Shown here piece by piece: positions 8,067-17,258 of a DNA stretch of 64,000 bases. The stretch is taken from contig CANKYF010000004.1 in assembly GCA_947487895.1 (NCBI GenBank), positions 186,001 through 250,000 of the forward strand. The letters run 5' to 3'. The notes beneath the pieces were generated by a model. That model had not been told where the DNA came from and did not search any database. It worked only from the letters and a program-made list of their open reading frames with translations. How positions within the stretch are numbered: position 1 is the first letter of the stretch; the number at the start of each line of letters is the position of its first letter. The DNA is from an uncultured Flavobacteriaceae bacterium (GTDB lineage Bacteria > Bacteroidota > Bacteroidia > Flavobacteriales > Flavobacteriaceae). A program made the translations under genes and the position numbers.

Positions 8067-8852
8067 TTGGACATCTTTAAAGACATTTTAAATCTTCGTT
8101 TTATAGATTACTTAGATGTTGTAGTGGTGGCTCTCCTACTCTATTACCTTTATAAGTTAGTTAAAGGCACTGTAGCCATTAATATTTTTCTGGGCATCAT
8201 TATTATTTATGGTGCTTATAAGTTGACTAGTTTCTTAGACATGCAACTTCTAAATGGTTTATTAAGAGGTTTTATAGAAGTAGGTATTATTGCATTAATT
8301 GTGGTGTTTCAACCAGAAATCAGGAAATTTCTACTCATGGTAGGGTCTACCAATTTTGGTAATAGATTTAAGTTTTTACAACGTGTAAATTTCTTAAAAA
8401 CAGATGCTGCAAATAGTACAGATGTTGAAGCTGTTATTTCTGCTTGCAGTAAAATGTCTATGTCTAAAACAGGCGCATTAATTGTATTTGAACGCAATAA
8501 CAACCTAGATTTTTTGACTTCTTCAGGTGATGAAATGAATATACAAGTTACCCAACCAATTATTGAAAGCATTTTTTTTAAGAACAGTCCATTACATGAT
8601 GGAGCTATTATAGTGAGTGATAATATTGTAAAAGCCACTCGTGTTATTCTTCCTGTGAATAATGAAAAAAATATTCCGCAGCGTTTTGGTTTACGACATA
8701 GAGCTGCTATTGGTGTTACTGAAAAGACAGATGCTTTAGCTATAGCTGTTAGTGAGGAGACAGGGCATATTTCTTATTTTAAAAATGGCGAATTTGTTGC
8801 CTTTACAGATACCAATCAACTTACAGCATTAATTAAAAAAGATTTAGTTTAA
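8067..8852 (+). CDS. cdaA: Diadenylate cyclase
   Basis: Makes cyclic di-AMP from two ATP at the inner membrane. The 261-residue protein starts at TTG with family-typical LDIFKDILNLRFIDYLDVVV, has three N-terminal membrane helices, then the DisA_N domain with GALIVFER, SPLHDGAIIV (the DGA catalytic motif) and RFGLRHRAAIGV (the RHR motif). It ends at 8852 and the zinc-ribbon gene starts at the next base, so translation is probably coupled. Confidence 0.93.
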   Translation: MDIFKDILNLRFIDYLDVVVVALLLYYLYKLVKGTVAINIFLGIIIIYGAYKLTSFLDMQLLNGLLRGFIEVGIIALIVVFQPEIRKFLLMVGSTNFGNRFKFLQRVNFLKTDAANSTDVEAVISACSKMSMSKTGALIVFERNNNLDFLTSSGDEMNIQVTQPIIESIFFKNSPLHDGAIIVSDNIVKATRVILPVNNEKNIPQRFGLRHRAAIGVTEKTDALAIAVSEETGHISYFKNGEFVAFTDTNQLTALIKKDLV

Positions 8853-9638
8853 ATGAATTGTAAAAATTGTGGTAATACTCTACGAACAGATTATAGTTTT
8901 TGCCCTGATTGTGGTGCTAAAGTGATTAGAAACAGAATTACAGTTAAAAGTTTGTTCTATGATTTTTTTGAGCGTTACTTTAATTTAGACAATACCTTTT
9001 TTAAAACCCTTTCGCACATGATTATAAAACCGCAAGAGGTTTGTGGTGGTTATATTTCCGGTTTACGTAAAAAATATTTAAACCCAGTAAGTATGTTGGC
9101 TATAGCTTTAACAGCCTCAGGCTTTATTTTATTTTTAATGAAAAAGGTAGCTTGGGATAGTATAGATTTTTCTAGTATTAGCTATGCACGAACAAGTGCT
9201 GACGGTGGCACAGAAAAAATCATGTCTTCTACAATGGAATATAGCTCCTTAATATATTTCTTTTATATACCAATAATTGCGTTTGCTAGTTTTGTAACAT
9301 TCAATAAAAAAGGTTATAACTTTCCTGAACATATAGTATCCGCAATTTATTCACTTACAAGTTTTAGTATTATTTCTACATTATATGCTGTAATACTGCT
9401 GTTAGTAAGTCCACAAATGTATATTAATACAGCATTACTTTATGTTCTAGTAATGATTGTATTTTGTATGTATGTTGCTTACAAAAATTCTAAAGACAAC
9501 AAAGCGTCACTATTTTGGAGAATCCCTCTATTTTTGTTTATAGTATTAATAGGTTACATTGGAATTTCATTAATATCTTTTGCTATATTATTTATTATAG
9601 GAGATATTTCTGTTCAAGATTTTATTCCTAAGAAATAA
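8853..9638 (+). CDS. Zinc-ribbon membrane protein, DUF3667 type
   Basis: 261 residues. An N-terminal zinc ribbon has two Cys pairs (CKNCGNTLRTDYSFCPDCG); after a short basic linker with FFKTLSHMIIKPQEVCGGYI, about four membrane helices follow. This matches the DUF3667 group of Bacteroidota. It directly follows cdaA, without a gap. Function is not known; membrane location and adjacency make a link to c-di-AMP biology possible but unproven. Confidence 0.75.
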   Translation: MNCKNCGNTLRTDYSFCPDCGAKVIRNRITVKSLFYDFFERYFNLDNTFFKTLSHMIIKPQEVCGGYISGLRKKYLNPVSMLAIALTASGFILFLMKKVAWDSIDFSSISYARTSADGGTEKIMSSTMEYSSLIYFFYIPIIAFASFVTFNKKGYNFPEHIVSAIYSLTSFSIISTLYAVILLLVSPQMYINTALLYVLVMIVFCMYVAYKNSKDNKASLFWRIPLFLFIVLIGYIGISLISFAILFIIGDISVQDFIPKK

Positions 9639-9641
9639 TAA

Positions 9642-11405
9642 CTAAGCAACCTCTTCTTCTAAAAACTGAACTTCATATAGATTTTTATAGTAACCGTTCT
9701 CTTTTTTAAGCAGTTCATCATGTGAGCCTTGTTCAACAATATTACCAGCATCCATCACTATTATTTTGTCTGCTTTTTTAACTGTTGCTAATCGGTGTGC
9801 AATTACTATTGAGGTTCTTCCTTTAGTAATTTTATCGGTAGCATTTTGAATCAATTGTTCAGAATACGAATCTACAGATGATGTTGCTTCATCTAACACT
9901 AAAATACTTGGGTTAGTCACATAAGCTCTTAAAAAAGAAATTAATTGTCTTTGACCAGACGATAACATTACGCCTCGTTCCTTTACGTTATAATGATACC
10001 CATTTGGCAAGCTTAAAATAAAATCGTGAATACCAATATCTTTAGCTGCTTGATGTACTTGTTCTTCTGTAATATCAGGATTATTTAAAGTAATATTATT
10101 CAATATCGTATCAGCAAACAAAAATACATCTTGAAGCACAACGGCAATTTGTGTTCTTAATGATGCCAGTGTAACATCTTTAATGTTTATACCATCAACT
10201 AAAATATTGCCATCCTTAATTTCATAAAACCTATTTAATAAGTTAATAATGGTTGATTTCCCTGCACCTGTAGCACCAACAATAGCTACTGTTTCTCCAG
10301 TATTTACATTAAACGAAATACCTTTTAATACATCTTCGTCTTCAACATAATTAAAATAAACATCTTTAAACGTAATATTTCCTTTAAAGTTTTCCGCAAC
10401 CGTAGTTCCTTTATCATCAATTTGAGAGGTAGTATCTAATACCTTAAACACACGATTTGCTGCTACCATTCCCATTTGTAACGTATTAAATTTATCCGCT
10501 ATTTGACGCAAAGGTCTAAATAGCATAGGAATGTACATAATAAACTCTACCAAAGTACCTTGAGTTACAGTACCAACTAGTACATTTAATCCGCCATACC
10601 AAGCTACCAATCCTATGGTTATAGAAGATGCTAAATCTGCAATAGGAAAGAAAAATGAATTATACCAAACCGTTTTTAACCAGCCTTTTTTATGGCGGGC
10701 ATTTATGTCTTTAAATTTTTTGTACTCAACATCTTCGCGAGAAAATAGCTGAAGTATCTTCATACCTGTAATACGTTCTTGTACAAAGGAATTGAGATTA
10801 GATACTTCTGTTCTCACTTCTTCAAAAGCACTTTTCATATACTTTTGAAATACTTTAGTAGCGTATAATAAAATAGGGAGCATTACTAGTACAATTAATG
10901 CCAACCTCCAGTTAGAAACGGCCATGAAGCCGAATACGACTGTCATGGTTAATATGTCTCTAAAAATCATAAAAAGCCCTTGCCCAAAAATATCGGCAAT
11001 ACGCTCCATATCTGTTACAGATCTAGTGATTAGAACTCCAACTGACGAGTTATCATAGTACTTCATTTTAAAACGAAGCAAATGATTAAACAGCTTTACA
11101 CGCACATCTTTCACTAAACTTTGCCCCAACCAAGCTGCATAATATATAAAGGTTAGTTGAAAAAATGTTTGCCCCATTAGTACACCAAACATAATCATGA
11201 CATAATTCAAGAAGATACTTGGTTCATTAACCGACACACCATTATCTATAGCAGATCTAGTTAAATAAGGCATAATTGCACTTAAAAGCGATAACAGAAT
11301 AACTAAAACACATAAACCTGTAAACACAAACTTATAAGGTTTTATATACTGAAACAAACGCTTAAACAGCACAAAATCAAATATATTTTCTTTCTTTTTA
11401 GTCAT
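9642..11405 (-). CDS. ABC exporter, fused permease and ATPase, MsbA-like
   Basis: 587 residues: six membrane helices (about 20-310) and a C-terminal ATPase. Walker A is VGATGAGKSTI, the signature is LSSGQRQL (a common LSGGQ variant), Walker B is ILVLDEATSSVD and the switch His is in AHRLATV. Works as a dimer in the inner membrane exporting lipids or drugs; the substrate cannot be told. The start overlaps the end of truA by 8 bases, so both are in one operon. It converges with the DUF3667 gene with a 3-base gap. Confidence 0.93.
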   Translation of the reverse strand: MTKKKENIFDFVLFKRLFQYIKPYKFVFTGLCVLVILLSLLSAIMPYLTRSAIDNGVSVNEPSIFLNYVMIMFGVLMGQTFFQLTFIYYAAWLGQSLVKDVRVKLFNHLLRFKMKYYDNSSVGVLITRSVTDMERIADIFGQGLFMIFRDILTMTVVFGFMAVSNWRLALIVLVMLPILLYATKVFQKYMKSAFEEVRTEVSNLNSFVQERITGMKILQLFSREDVEYKKFKDINARHKKGWLKTVWYNSFFFPIADLASSITIGLVAWYGGLNVLVGTVTQGTLVEFIMYIPMLFRPLRQIADKFNTLQMGMVAANRVFKVLDTTSQIDDKGTTVAENFKGNITFKDVYFNYVEDEDVLKGISFNVNTGETVAIVGATGAGKSTIINLLNRFYEIKDGNILVDGINIKDVTLASLRTQIAVVLQDVFLFADTILNNITLNNPDITEEQVHQAAKDIGIHDFILSLPNGYHYNVKERGVMLSSGQRQLISFLRAYVTNPSILVLDEATSSVDSYSEQLIQNATDKITKGRTSIVIAHRLATVKKADKIIVMDAGNIVEQGSHDELLKKENGYYKNLYEVQFLEEEVA

Positions 11406-12147
11406 TTAGTTTTATACTATCTGGGTATTCAACATTGGTTAAATATAAGGCATGAGCTGGTACAGAATAGCCTGCTTCGCTCCTATTTTTAGATTTTATA
11501 ATGGTGTGTAAATCATCAACCGACATTTTTCCTAAACCTATATTAATCATGGTACCAACTATGGCTCTCACCATATTTCTTAAAAAACGATCTGCCTTCA
11601 CTACAAATTGAAGTTCATCATCTTTAAAAAACCATTGAGCTTTCATGATATCACAATGATACGTTTTTACATCTGTATTTGTTTTAGAAAAGCATTGAAA
11701 ATCTTTATACTCAAATAAAATTTTTGAAGCTTCTTTCATTTTATCAATATCAAGATTCTGCTTCATGTATAACGCATTATTAAATGAAAATACGCTTTTT
11801 TTTAATGTAATTCTATACAAATACGTTCTGCTTAATGCATCAAAACGTGCATGTACTTCTGGCTTTACTTTAAAAATAGCATGAATGGCAATATCTTTTG
11901 GTAAAAAAGAATTCAGTTTATAAGCTAACTGCTCTTCATTAAACACAACTTGTGTATCAAAATGTGCAAACATTTGTGAAGCATGTACACCAGTATCTGT
12001 ACGTCCTGCTCCTACAATGCTTATCGCTTCTTTTAATAAAGTAGATAGGGCACTTTCTAAAACTTCTTGTACCGAAATATCAGTAGGCTGAATTTGCCAA
12101 CCGTGGTAAGCACTACCATTATAAGACAATTCTATAAAATATCTCAA
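11398..12147 (-). CDS. truA: tRNA pseudouridine(38-40) synthase
   Basis: Isomerises uridines 38-40 in the anticodon arm. The sequence has RYFIELSYNGSAYHGWQIQP, the catalytic GRTDTGVHASQMFAHFD with its Asp, then DKDELQ-like and RNMVRAIVGTMINIG regions. The start is set at the TTG directly before RYFIEL, giving 249 residues as is usual; a TTG 12 codons earlier (12183) would draw its codons from an intergenic repeat. A promoter element lies at 12282-12289, with the repeat between it and the start. Confidence 0.93.
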   Translation of the reverse strand: MRYFIELSYNGSAYHGWQIQPTDISVQEVLESALSTLLKEAISIVGAGRTDTGVHASQMFAHFDTQVVFNEEQLAYKLNSFLPKDIAIHAIFKVKPEVHARFDALSRTYLYRITLKKSVFSFNNALYMKQNLDIDKMKEASKILFEYKDFQCFSKTNTDVKTYHCDIMKAQWFFKDDELQFVVKADRFLRNMVRAIVGTMINIGLGKMSVDDLHTIIKSKNRSEAGYSVPAHALYLTNVEYPDSIKLND

Positions 12148-12177
12148 AAACTTACTATTGAATTTAAAGAAATTCTC

Positions 12178-12259
12178 TGTCAAACTGAACTCGTTTCAGT
12201 TTCTCATAAAGATTCTGAAATATACTTCAACTATGTTCAGCACAAGAATTCAGAATGAC
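12178..12259. repeat. Intergenic repeat in the truA leader
   Basis: ACTGAACTCGTTTCAGTTTC, followed by a second half ending AATTCAGAATGACA, resembles the dispersed flavobacterial element that begins or ends with TGTCATTCTGAA. It separates the truA promoter from the gene. Confidence 0.45.
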
Positions 12260-12281
12260 AAAAGACATTAATTTTAAAAAG

Positions 12282-12289
12282 CAAAGATA
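12282..12289 (-). promoter_or_regulatory. -7 promoter element for truA operon
   Basis: TATCTTTG on the minus strand fits the Bacteroidota -7 consensus TAnnTTTG. It faces truA and the ABC exporter. Confidence 0.55.
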
Positions 12290-12342
12290 GATAGTTTTAG
12301 CGTTCTACCGACAGCTTAATTCTTAATTAAATATTAAAAAGT

Positions 12343-12804
12343 TTATAGTTTATCGTTCCAGTTCCACAAACCAAAATTAACAGATTTACTAATGGGCATT
12401 CCATTTCTTGCTACATTAGTCATTATCTGTCCACGATGATGAGATTCATGGGCTATCATTTGAGAAAAAAAAGCTATTGGATGTGGTTTGTAACCTTTAA
12501 TTTTTTCTTGATCAAATATAGTTTCTAACGTCTCTCTCATTTTTATTGATGAGAGGTTTATTGCATTTAATAATTCTTCCTTATTATTAGCGTATTTCTT
12601 ATCTATTTTTAAATCTTGTTTTTCACCTACCTTGCCTATCCAAAATGAGCGAATATTATTTATATGCATAAACTGTTCGCCAATACTTCTCCCTTTCCCT
12701 TGTATTTTAGTTGACAACCATTCTGGATCGATATTCTCAAGTAAATAAACTGTTACTTTATTATTGCGGTTCCACGAATCAATTAAGTCCATTTTAAAAT
12801 CCAT
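12343..12804 (-). CDS. DinB/YfiT-like four-helix metal-binding protein
   Basis: 153 residues with the DinB-superfamily layout: a His in GEQFMHINNIRSFWIG and the C-terminal pair in IAHESHHRGQIMTNVARNG, which together form the usual three-His metal site. Members include thiol transferases and stress-induced proteins. It is the third gene of a TetR/NTF2/DinB unit and starts 3 bases after the NTF2-like stop, so it is probably repressed with them. Substrate unknown. Confidence 0.85.
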   Translation of the reverse strand: MDFKMDLIDSWNRNNKVTVYLLENIDPEWLSTKIQGKGRSIGEQFMHINNIRSFWIGKVGEKQDLKIDKKYANNKEELLNAINLSSIKMRETLETIFDQEKIKGYKPHPIAFFSQMIAHESHHRGQIMTNVARNGMPISKSVNFGLWNWNDKL

Positions 12805-12807
12805 AAA

Positions 12808-13158
12808 CTAGTTCTCTTTGAAAAATCCTGTAATGTGCTTTAATTTCCCGTTTTCAAATTGAGCAAAATCAACACCATTACCAACTACATCTTTTTGTTC
12901 ATTTAGCATATCCCAATTAGCCATAACTCTATCATGATGTATATTGAAATCTGTAATTGTAAATGATGCTAATTTGAATTCATTTTGAAATTGCCCCATA
13001 TACTCTGATAACTGTTCATAGCCCTTAAGCTCAACGTTGGGATCTCTGTATTCAAAATCATCTGTAACTACCTCTCTTAAATTTGTTTCACGGTTTTCAG
13101 AATCATTATTACTCCAGCTACTTCTATAAGTTTCCCATATTTCATTAATTGATCTCAT
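12808..13158 (-). CDS. NTF2/SnoaL-like small protein
   Basis: 116 residues with the cone-shaped NTF2 fold pattern: N-terminal helix IWETYRSSWSN, then DFEYRDPNVELKGYEQLSEY and a C-terminal strand ending GKLKHITGFFKEN. Such proteins bind or isomerise small hydrophobic molecules. Its start overlaps the TetR gene by 14 bases, which couples it to the repressor. Exact role unknown. Confidence 0.8.
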   Translation of the reverse strand: MRSINEIWETYRSSWSNNDSENRETNLREVVTDDFEYRDPNVELKGYEQLSEYMGQFQNEFKLASFTITDFNIHHDRVMANWDMLNEQKDVVGNGVDFAQFENGKLKHITGFFKEN

Positions 13159-13735
13159 AATCTCTTGTATTTAATGTTTTTAAAAATAAAGTCATGTGTT
13201 TGTCCATAGATACTTTTGTGTTTTTTGCTCTAGTTAGAAAACCAAAAAAAGTTGTGTGAATAATTTCAGATAGCACTTTTGAATCTATACTTCTATCAAA
13301 ATCACCATCTTTTTGCGCCTGATACACAATAGGTTGCAACACATCAAGAAATCTTTCAAATTGACTTGATGCTATTTCAGCTACAGATATATTCAATGCT
13401 CCCAATTCAGACATCATATTATTCACTAAGCAACCTTTGTAGTTAACATCTTTTTGAGCTGTTAGCATTTCTTTATAAAGAACAGTTAATTTATTAAAAG
13501 CAGTTCCCTTGGTAGTATTCAGTTGATTTTCTAAGTGAGTAACAATTAAATCTCCATAAGCTTTTAAAGTAGTTAGCAAAAATTGTTCTTTACTTTTAAA
13601 AGCATTGTAAAAAGCGCCCTTAGTCATTCCTGTATCTTTACATATCTGATCTACCCCAAGATTATGAAACCCTCTATTCCAAAAAAGGTCAACACCTTTT
13701 AAAACAACTTCCTCTCTATTATGCTTATAATTCAT
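13145..13735 (-). CDS. TetR/AcrR-family repressor
   Basis: 196 residues. The N-terminal helix-turn-helix is typical: VVLKGVDLFWNRGFHNLGVD, then ICKDTGMTKGAFYNAFKSKE. The C-terminal ligand-binding half resembles the TetR_C group with a Cys in KGCLVNNMMSE. It heads the unit with the NTF2-like and DinB genes, and an imperfect operator-like site lies 21 bases upstream (13756-13767), so autoregulation by a small ligand is likely. Confidence 0.92.
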   Translation of the reverse strand: MNYKHNREEVVLKGVDLFWNRGFHNLGVDQICKDTGMTKGAFYNAFKSKEQFLLTTLKAYGDLIVTHLENQLNTTKGTAFNKLTVLYKEMLTAQKDVNYKGCLVNNMMSELGALNISVAEIASSQFERFLDVLQPIVYQAQKDGDFDRSIDSKVLSEIIHTTFFGFLTRAKNTKVSMDKHMTLFLKTLNTRDYEIN

Positions 13736-13755
13736 ATGGCAAATTTAAATAAACA

Positions 13756-13767
13756 GACCATTCGGTA
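13756..13767. promoter_or_regulatory. Possible TetR operator
   Basis: GACC-ATTC-GGTA is an imperfect inverted repeat with ACC/GGT half sites of the kind bound by many TetR proteins. It lies between the TetR gene and the divergent phosphodiesterase. Confidence 0.35.
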
Positions 13768-13812
13768 CAAATAAAATATTTATTTATTTTTCTTAAATGA
13801 AATCTTAATACA

Positions 13813-13820
13813 TAATTTTG
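13813..13820 (+). promoter_or_regulatory. -7 promoter element for the phosphodiesterase
   Basis: TAATTTTG fits TAnnTTTG and lies 22 bases before the ATG of the downstream gene. Confidence 0.45.
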
Positions 13821-13841
13821 ACATCCATTAAGTAATTATAC

Positions 13842-14336
13842 ATGACCAAAATCCTCCTACTTTCAGACACCCATGGTTATATTGATAATGATATATTAAA
13901 ATATGTAAAACAAACTGATGAAGTTTGGCATGCAGGTGATATAGGTAATTTAGAAGTTACCGATGCTATTAAAGTCTTAAAACCACTAAGAGGAGTGTAT
14001 GGCAATATTGATGATGCCAAGGTAAGAGTAGAATTCCCTGAACATAATCGTTTTATGTGTGAAGATGTAGATGTATGGATCACCCATATTGGTGGTTACC
14101 CTGGAGCTTACAATATGAGAGTAAGAGAAAGTATCAAAGAAAATCCACCACGTTTATTTATCTGTGGACATTCACATATTTTAAAAGTAATGCCCGATAA
14201 AAAACTTAATTTACTTCACATGAATCCAGGTGCTGTGGGAAAACATGGTTTTCATAAGACTAGAACCATGCTTCGTTTTACTATTGATGGCAAAAAAATT
14301 GATAACCTAGAGGTTATTGAGTTTAATAAAAGGTAG
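13842..14336 (+). CDS. YfcE/MJ0936-type metallophosphoesterase
   Basis: 164 residues with the calcineurin-like metal site complete: LLSDTHGYID, WHAGDIGN, GNIDD, and the His clusters ITHIGGYPG and ICGHSHILKV. Members hydrolyse phosphodiesters in the cytosol and need Mn or Ni; natural substrates are mostly unknown. It is divergent from the TetR unit and monocistronic, followed by repeats. Confidence 0.9.
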   Translation: MTKILLLSDTHGYIDNDILKYVKQTDEVWHAGDIGNLEVTDAIKVLKPLRGVYGNIDDAKVRVEFPEHNRFMCEDVDVWITHIGGYPGAYNMRVRESIKENPPRLFICGHSHILKVMPDKKLNLLHMNPGAVGKHGFHKTRTMLRFTIDGKKIDNLEVIEFNKR

Positions 14337-14586
14337 TCTGTCATTCAGAGCGAAGCGAAGAATCTATTTCTTATTTATATGAGATTCTTCATGTTTTACA
14401 GAATATTAAATAAATACTTTTACGTTTGAGTTTCCCCTCTAAAAAGAGGGGATTAAGGGGTGTGTTTCTTTTATTACGAATTGTACTAGTTGTAGAGCTC
14501 ATTATGAGATCCCGCTATCCAGCGGGATTAGTTCAACTAACTATTTTGAATTCATTACTTCGTTATTCTTCAAAACAGAGTTTCAC
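14337..14586. repeat. Gene-free stretch with dispersed repeats
   Basis: The stretch holds TGTCATTCAGAGCGAAGCGA with AAGAATCT, mirrored by AGATTCTTC (14339-14391, related to 25421-25500), then a second copy of the CCCCTCT...AGGGGTGTGTTTC repeat (14433-14468), then a short AT-rich stretch with a GATCCCGC...GCGGGATT hairpin near 14508-14529. No credible reading frame. Confidence 0.6.
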
Positions 14587-14618
14587 TAAAAAAGCCCAAA
14601 GTCTTCACCTTGGGCTTA
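14587..14618 (-). terminator. Terminator of the DUF4293 gene
   Basis: On the minus strand AAGCCCAAGG pairs with CTTTGGGCTT, followed by TTTTTTAG. It lies 30 bases past the stop codon. Confidence 0.8.
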
Positions 14619-14647
14619 CGCACTAATACTACTAAGATATTAGGTTT

Positions 14648-15061
14648 TTATCGTAATCGATCTACAGATTTTACAAGGTCTTCATCCTTTTTAATGGCTT
14701 TATTAGCTAAAGCTAAAAATACGATAGAAATAATAGGAATGAATACCCCAACACCCTTCTCAGAATCGTCAATAGGTTCTCCAGGTGCAATTAGTAATTG
14801 ATATACAAAAAATCCTAGTAAAATAAAGTTTAATATTATATTGAGTCGTCCCAACATAAATTGAGACTTCCTGTTTTTATATCTAAATATTGCTACCAAA
14901 GAAAAGAAAGCAGAAGTTATAAAACCTGCAAATACATAACTTATATCTTTAGCAAACACTTTAATGCCTTCTGGGGTTTCCCATAAATTTAAAACAAAAA
15001 TGAGTCCGCCAGAAACAACGGCTGCTAATAAAAGATATACGGTTTGAATTCTTTGTAACAT
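14648..15061 (-). CDS. DUF4293 membrane protein
   Basis: 137 residues beginning MLQRIQTVYLLLAAVVSGGL with four membrane helices spaced over the whole length and a basic C-terminus (KSVDRLR). This matches DUF4293, a Bacteroidota family usually found divergent from rho, as here. Function not known. It ends at a clear terminator. Confidence 0.85.
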   Translation of the reverse strand: MLQRIQTVYLLLAAVVSGGLIFVLNLWETPEGIKVFAKDISYVFAGFITSAFFSLVAIFRYKNRKSQFMLGRLNIILNFILLGFFVYQLLIAPGEPIDDSEKGVGVFIPIISIVFLALANKAIKKDEDLVKSVDRLR

Positions 15062-15261
15062 GTGAAATTCTTAATCTGGACAGCAAAAATAACAGTTTCT
15101 TCAAGAAATTAGTGCTAAAAATTAAAATAAAGTTGTATAATTGCAGTATTAATTCTCAACAATCGCTGTTACAAGCGGTTAATTCTCCAGAAAAAAATAT
15201 TATTTCTTAGAATTACTCAAATTTTTATATCCAGAAAAAATATATTCAATTATAAACATCA

Positions 15262-16911
15262 ATGTTTGAAATTTCACAATTAAAAGCTAAAAAACTCTCT
15301 GAACTTCAAGAGATAGCTAAAGAATTAAGTATCCCAAAATACCGTTCTTTAAAAAAATTAGATTTAGTATATCAAATACTAGATTATCAGGCAGCAAATC
15401 CTAAAGCTGTTTCTGAATCTAAACCTACTGCTGCTGAAGACAATAAACCTAAGCCAAAAAGACAGAGACAACGTATTCAAAAAAATACTAATGATTCTGA
15501 TAAACCTAATACACAACAGGCAAAAGAAGAAAAGCCTGCTGAAAAAGTAGAATCTAAACCTGCACCGGCTCCAACTCCAGTTCCAGCTCCCGCTCAAAAA
15601 CCTAAACAAGAAAATCAGGAAAAAAAGCAGGAGAAAAAACAGGATAACAATCAACAAAAGCAAAATAATCAGCCGAAGCATCACCAGCATAAAAACCAAC
15701 ACAACAAAAATCAGCATAATAAAAATCAAAAAAATAATCACGGAAATAACGGTAACAAAGACAATAGAAACCGTTATCGTGAGCCAGATTTTGAATTTGA
15801 TGCGATTATAGAAAGTGAGGGTGTATTAGACATCATGCAAGATGGTTATGGTTTTTTAAGGTCTTCAGATTACAACTATTTATCATCACCAGATGATATT
15901 TATGTATCTCAATCTCAAATTCGTTTATTCGGATTGAAAAAAGGAGATACTGTTCTTGGTAATGTAAGACCTCCTAAAGAAGGTGAAAAATATTTCCCTT
16001 TAATCAAGGTTAATAAAATAAACGGACAAAAACCAGAAGTGGTTAGAGACCGTGTATCATTTGAGCATTTAACACCGCTATTCCCTAAAGAAAAGTTTAA
16101 CCTAGCTGAAAAGCAAAGTACTATTTCTACTCGAATAATGGATTTATTTGCACCTATAGGTAAAGGGCAACGTGGTATGATTGTATCACAACCAAAAACT
16201 GGTAAAACCATGTTACTTAAAGATGTTGCAAACGCTATAGCAGCTAATCACCCAGAAGTTTATCAAATGATTTTATTAATTGATGAACGTCCTGAAGAGG
16301 TAACAGATATGCAACGTAACGTACGTGGAGAAGTAATTGCTTCTACTTTTGATAAAGAAGCTCACGAACACGTAAAAATTGCCGATATTGTTTTAGAAAA
16401 AGCAAAACGTTTAGTAGAATGTGGTCATGATGTTGTGATTCTTTTAGATTCTATTACTCGTTTAGCAAGAGCATATAATACCGTTCAACCGGCCTCTGGT
16501 AAAATATTAAGTGGTGGTGTAGATGCCAACGCTTTACACAGACCAAAGCGTTTCTTTGGTGCTGCAAGAAATATTGAAAACGGTGGTTCTTTAACAATTA
16601 TTGCTACGGCGCTTACTGAAACAGGTTCTAAAATGGACGAAGTAATTTTTGAAGAATTTAAAGGAACTGGTAACATGGAACTACAATTAGATAGAAAAAT
16701 ATCTAACCGTAGAATATTCCCTGCTATAGACCTTACTTCTTCAAGTACACGTAGAGATGATCTATTATTAGACGAAAATACGATTCAACGTATGTGGGTA
16801 ATGCGCAAATACCTTGCAGATATGAACCCAGTTGAAGCTATGGAATTTATAAACGATCGCTTTAAGCAAACAAGAAATAACGAAGAATTTTTGATATCCA
16901 TGAATGGATAA
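15262..16911 (+). CDS. rho: Transcription termination factor Rho
   Basis: Hexameric RNA helicase that ends transcription. Of 549 residues, about 1-40 form the Rho N-terminal helix domain, and 45-165 a low-complexity insertion rich in Lys, Gln, Asn, Pro and His. The RNA-binding domain ([15 protein letters not shown]) and the ATPase follow, with Walker [12 protein letters not shown], Walker [17 protein letters not shown] and Q-loop SGGVDANAL. The insertion explains a length greater than the E. coli protein and is typical of Bacteroidota Rho. A Rho-independent terminator follows. Confidence 0.97.
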   Translation: MFEISQLKAKKLSELQEIAKELSIPKYRSLKKLDLVYQILDYQAANPKAVSESKPTAAEDNKPKPKRQRQRIQKNTNDSDKPNTQQAKEEKPAEKVESKPAPAPTPVPAPAQKPKQENQEKKQEKKQDNNQQKQNNQPKHHQHKNQHNKNQHNKNQKNNHGNNGNKDNRNRYREPDFEFDAIIESEGVLDIMQDGYGFLRSSDYNYLSSPDDIYVSQSQIRLFGLKKGDTVLGNVRPPKEGEKYFPLIKVNKINGQKPEVVRDRVSFEHLTPLFPKEKFNLAEKQSTISTRIMDLFAPIGKGQRGMIVSQPKTGKTMLLKDVANAIAANHPEVYQMILLIDERPEEVTDMQRNVRGEVIASTFDKEAHEHVKIADIVLEKAKRLVECGHDVVILLDSITRLARAYNTVQPASGKILSGGVDANALHRPKRFFGAARNIENGGSLTIIATALTETGSKMDEVIFEEFKGTGNMELQLDRKISNRRIFPAIDLTSSSTRRDDLLLDENTIQRMWVMRKYLADMNPVEAMEFINDRFKQTRNNEEFLISMNG

Positions 16912-16938
16912 TTTTTACTAACTAGACTAACTAAGCAA

Positions 16939-16971
16939 AAGGCCTTAACAGAAATGTTGAGGCTTTTTTTA
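16939..16971 (+). terminator. Terminator of rho
   Basis: GCCTTAACA pairs with TGTTGAGGC around GAAA, followed by seven T. It is 28 bases after the rho stop. Confidence 0.85.
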
Positions 16972-17072
16972 TTTTGAATATTGTTCTTTTGATAGATGTC
17001 TTAAATGGCGATTTAAAATTGTAAGTTTTTATCTATATTTACAAAAATCAATATAATTAAACTATCTATAAT

Positions 17073-17237
17073 ATGAAATTGACTTTGAAACTAAAACACT
17101 TACTAATTCTAACCTCATTAATTATTATGTCTTGCACAAAAAATGAAGAAGGTTGTGAAACCGAAACAGTTTGTTTTGGAGAAGGAAATTGTATAGAAAG
17201 ACCTATACCTGGAACTTGTTTTAATGACGATTTTTAA
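17073..17237 (+). CDS. Small cysteine-rich lipoprotein (54 residues)
   Basis: A short frame with a clean start: MKLTLKLKHLLILTSLIIMS then the lipid Cys (residue 21). The mature 34 residues are acidic and hold four more Cys (28, 34, 40, 49) in TVCFGEGNCIERPIPGTCF, suggesting two disulfides or a metal-binding knot outside the inner membrane. An 8-mer TATATTTA lies upstream near the position of a -7 element. It lies 21 bases ahead of the 138-residue orphan gene, so the two are probably an operon. Unknown function. Confidence 0.7.
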   Translation: MKLTLKLKHLLILTSLIIMSCTKNEEGCETETVCFGEGNCIERPIPGTCFNDDF

Positions 17238-17258
17238 ACAAAAAGTTTATAAACAACT

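Noticed and set aside
8067-9638. A new c-di-AMP effector operon
   Set aside because: cdaA and the DUF3667 gene are directly adjacent, but DUF3667 proteins occur in many unrelated contexts, so adjacency alone does not support a functional system.
12343-13735. Antibiotic-resistance or detoxification island
   Set aside because: TetR, NTF2-like and DinB genes form a credible operon, but no transporter or known resistance enzyme is present.
14426-14801. Two overlapping plus-strand frames
   Set aside because: They run through a repeat, a terminator and the antisense of the DUF4293 gene; no domain or ribosome site.
15379-15741. Minus-strand open frame of 120 residues, very hydrophobic
   Set aside because: It is a shadow of the Lys/Gln/Asn-rich insertion of rho.
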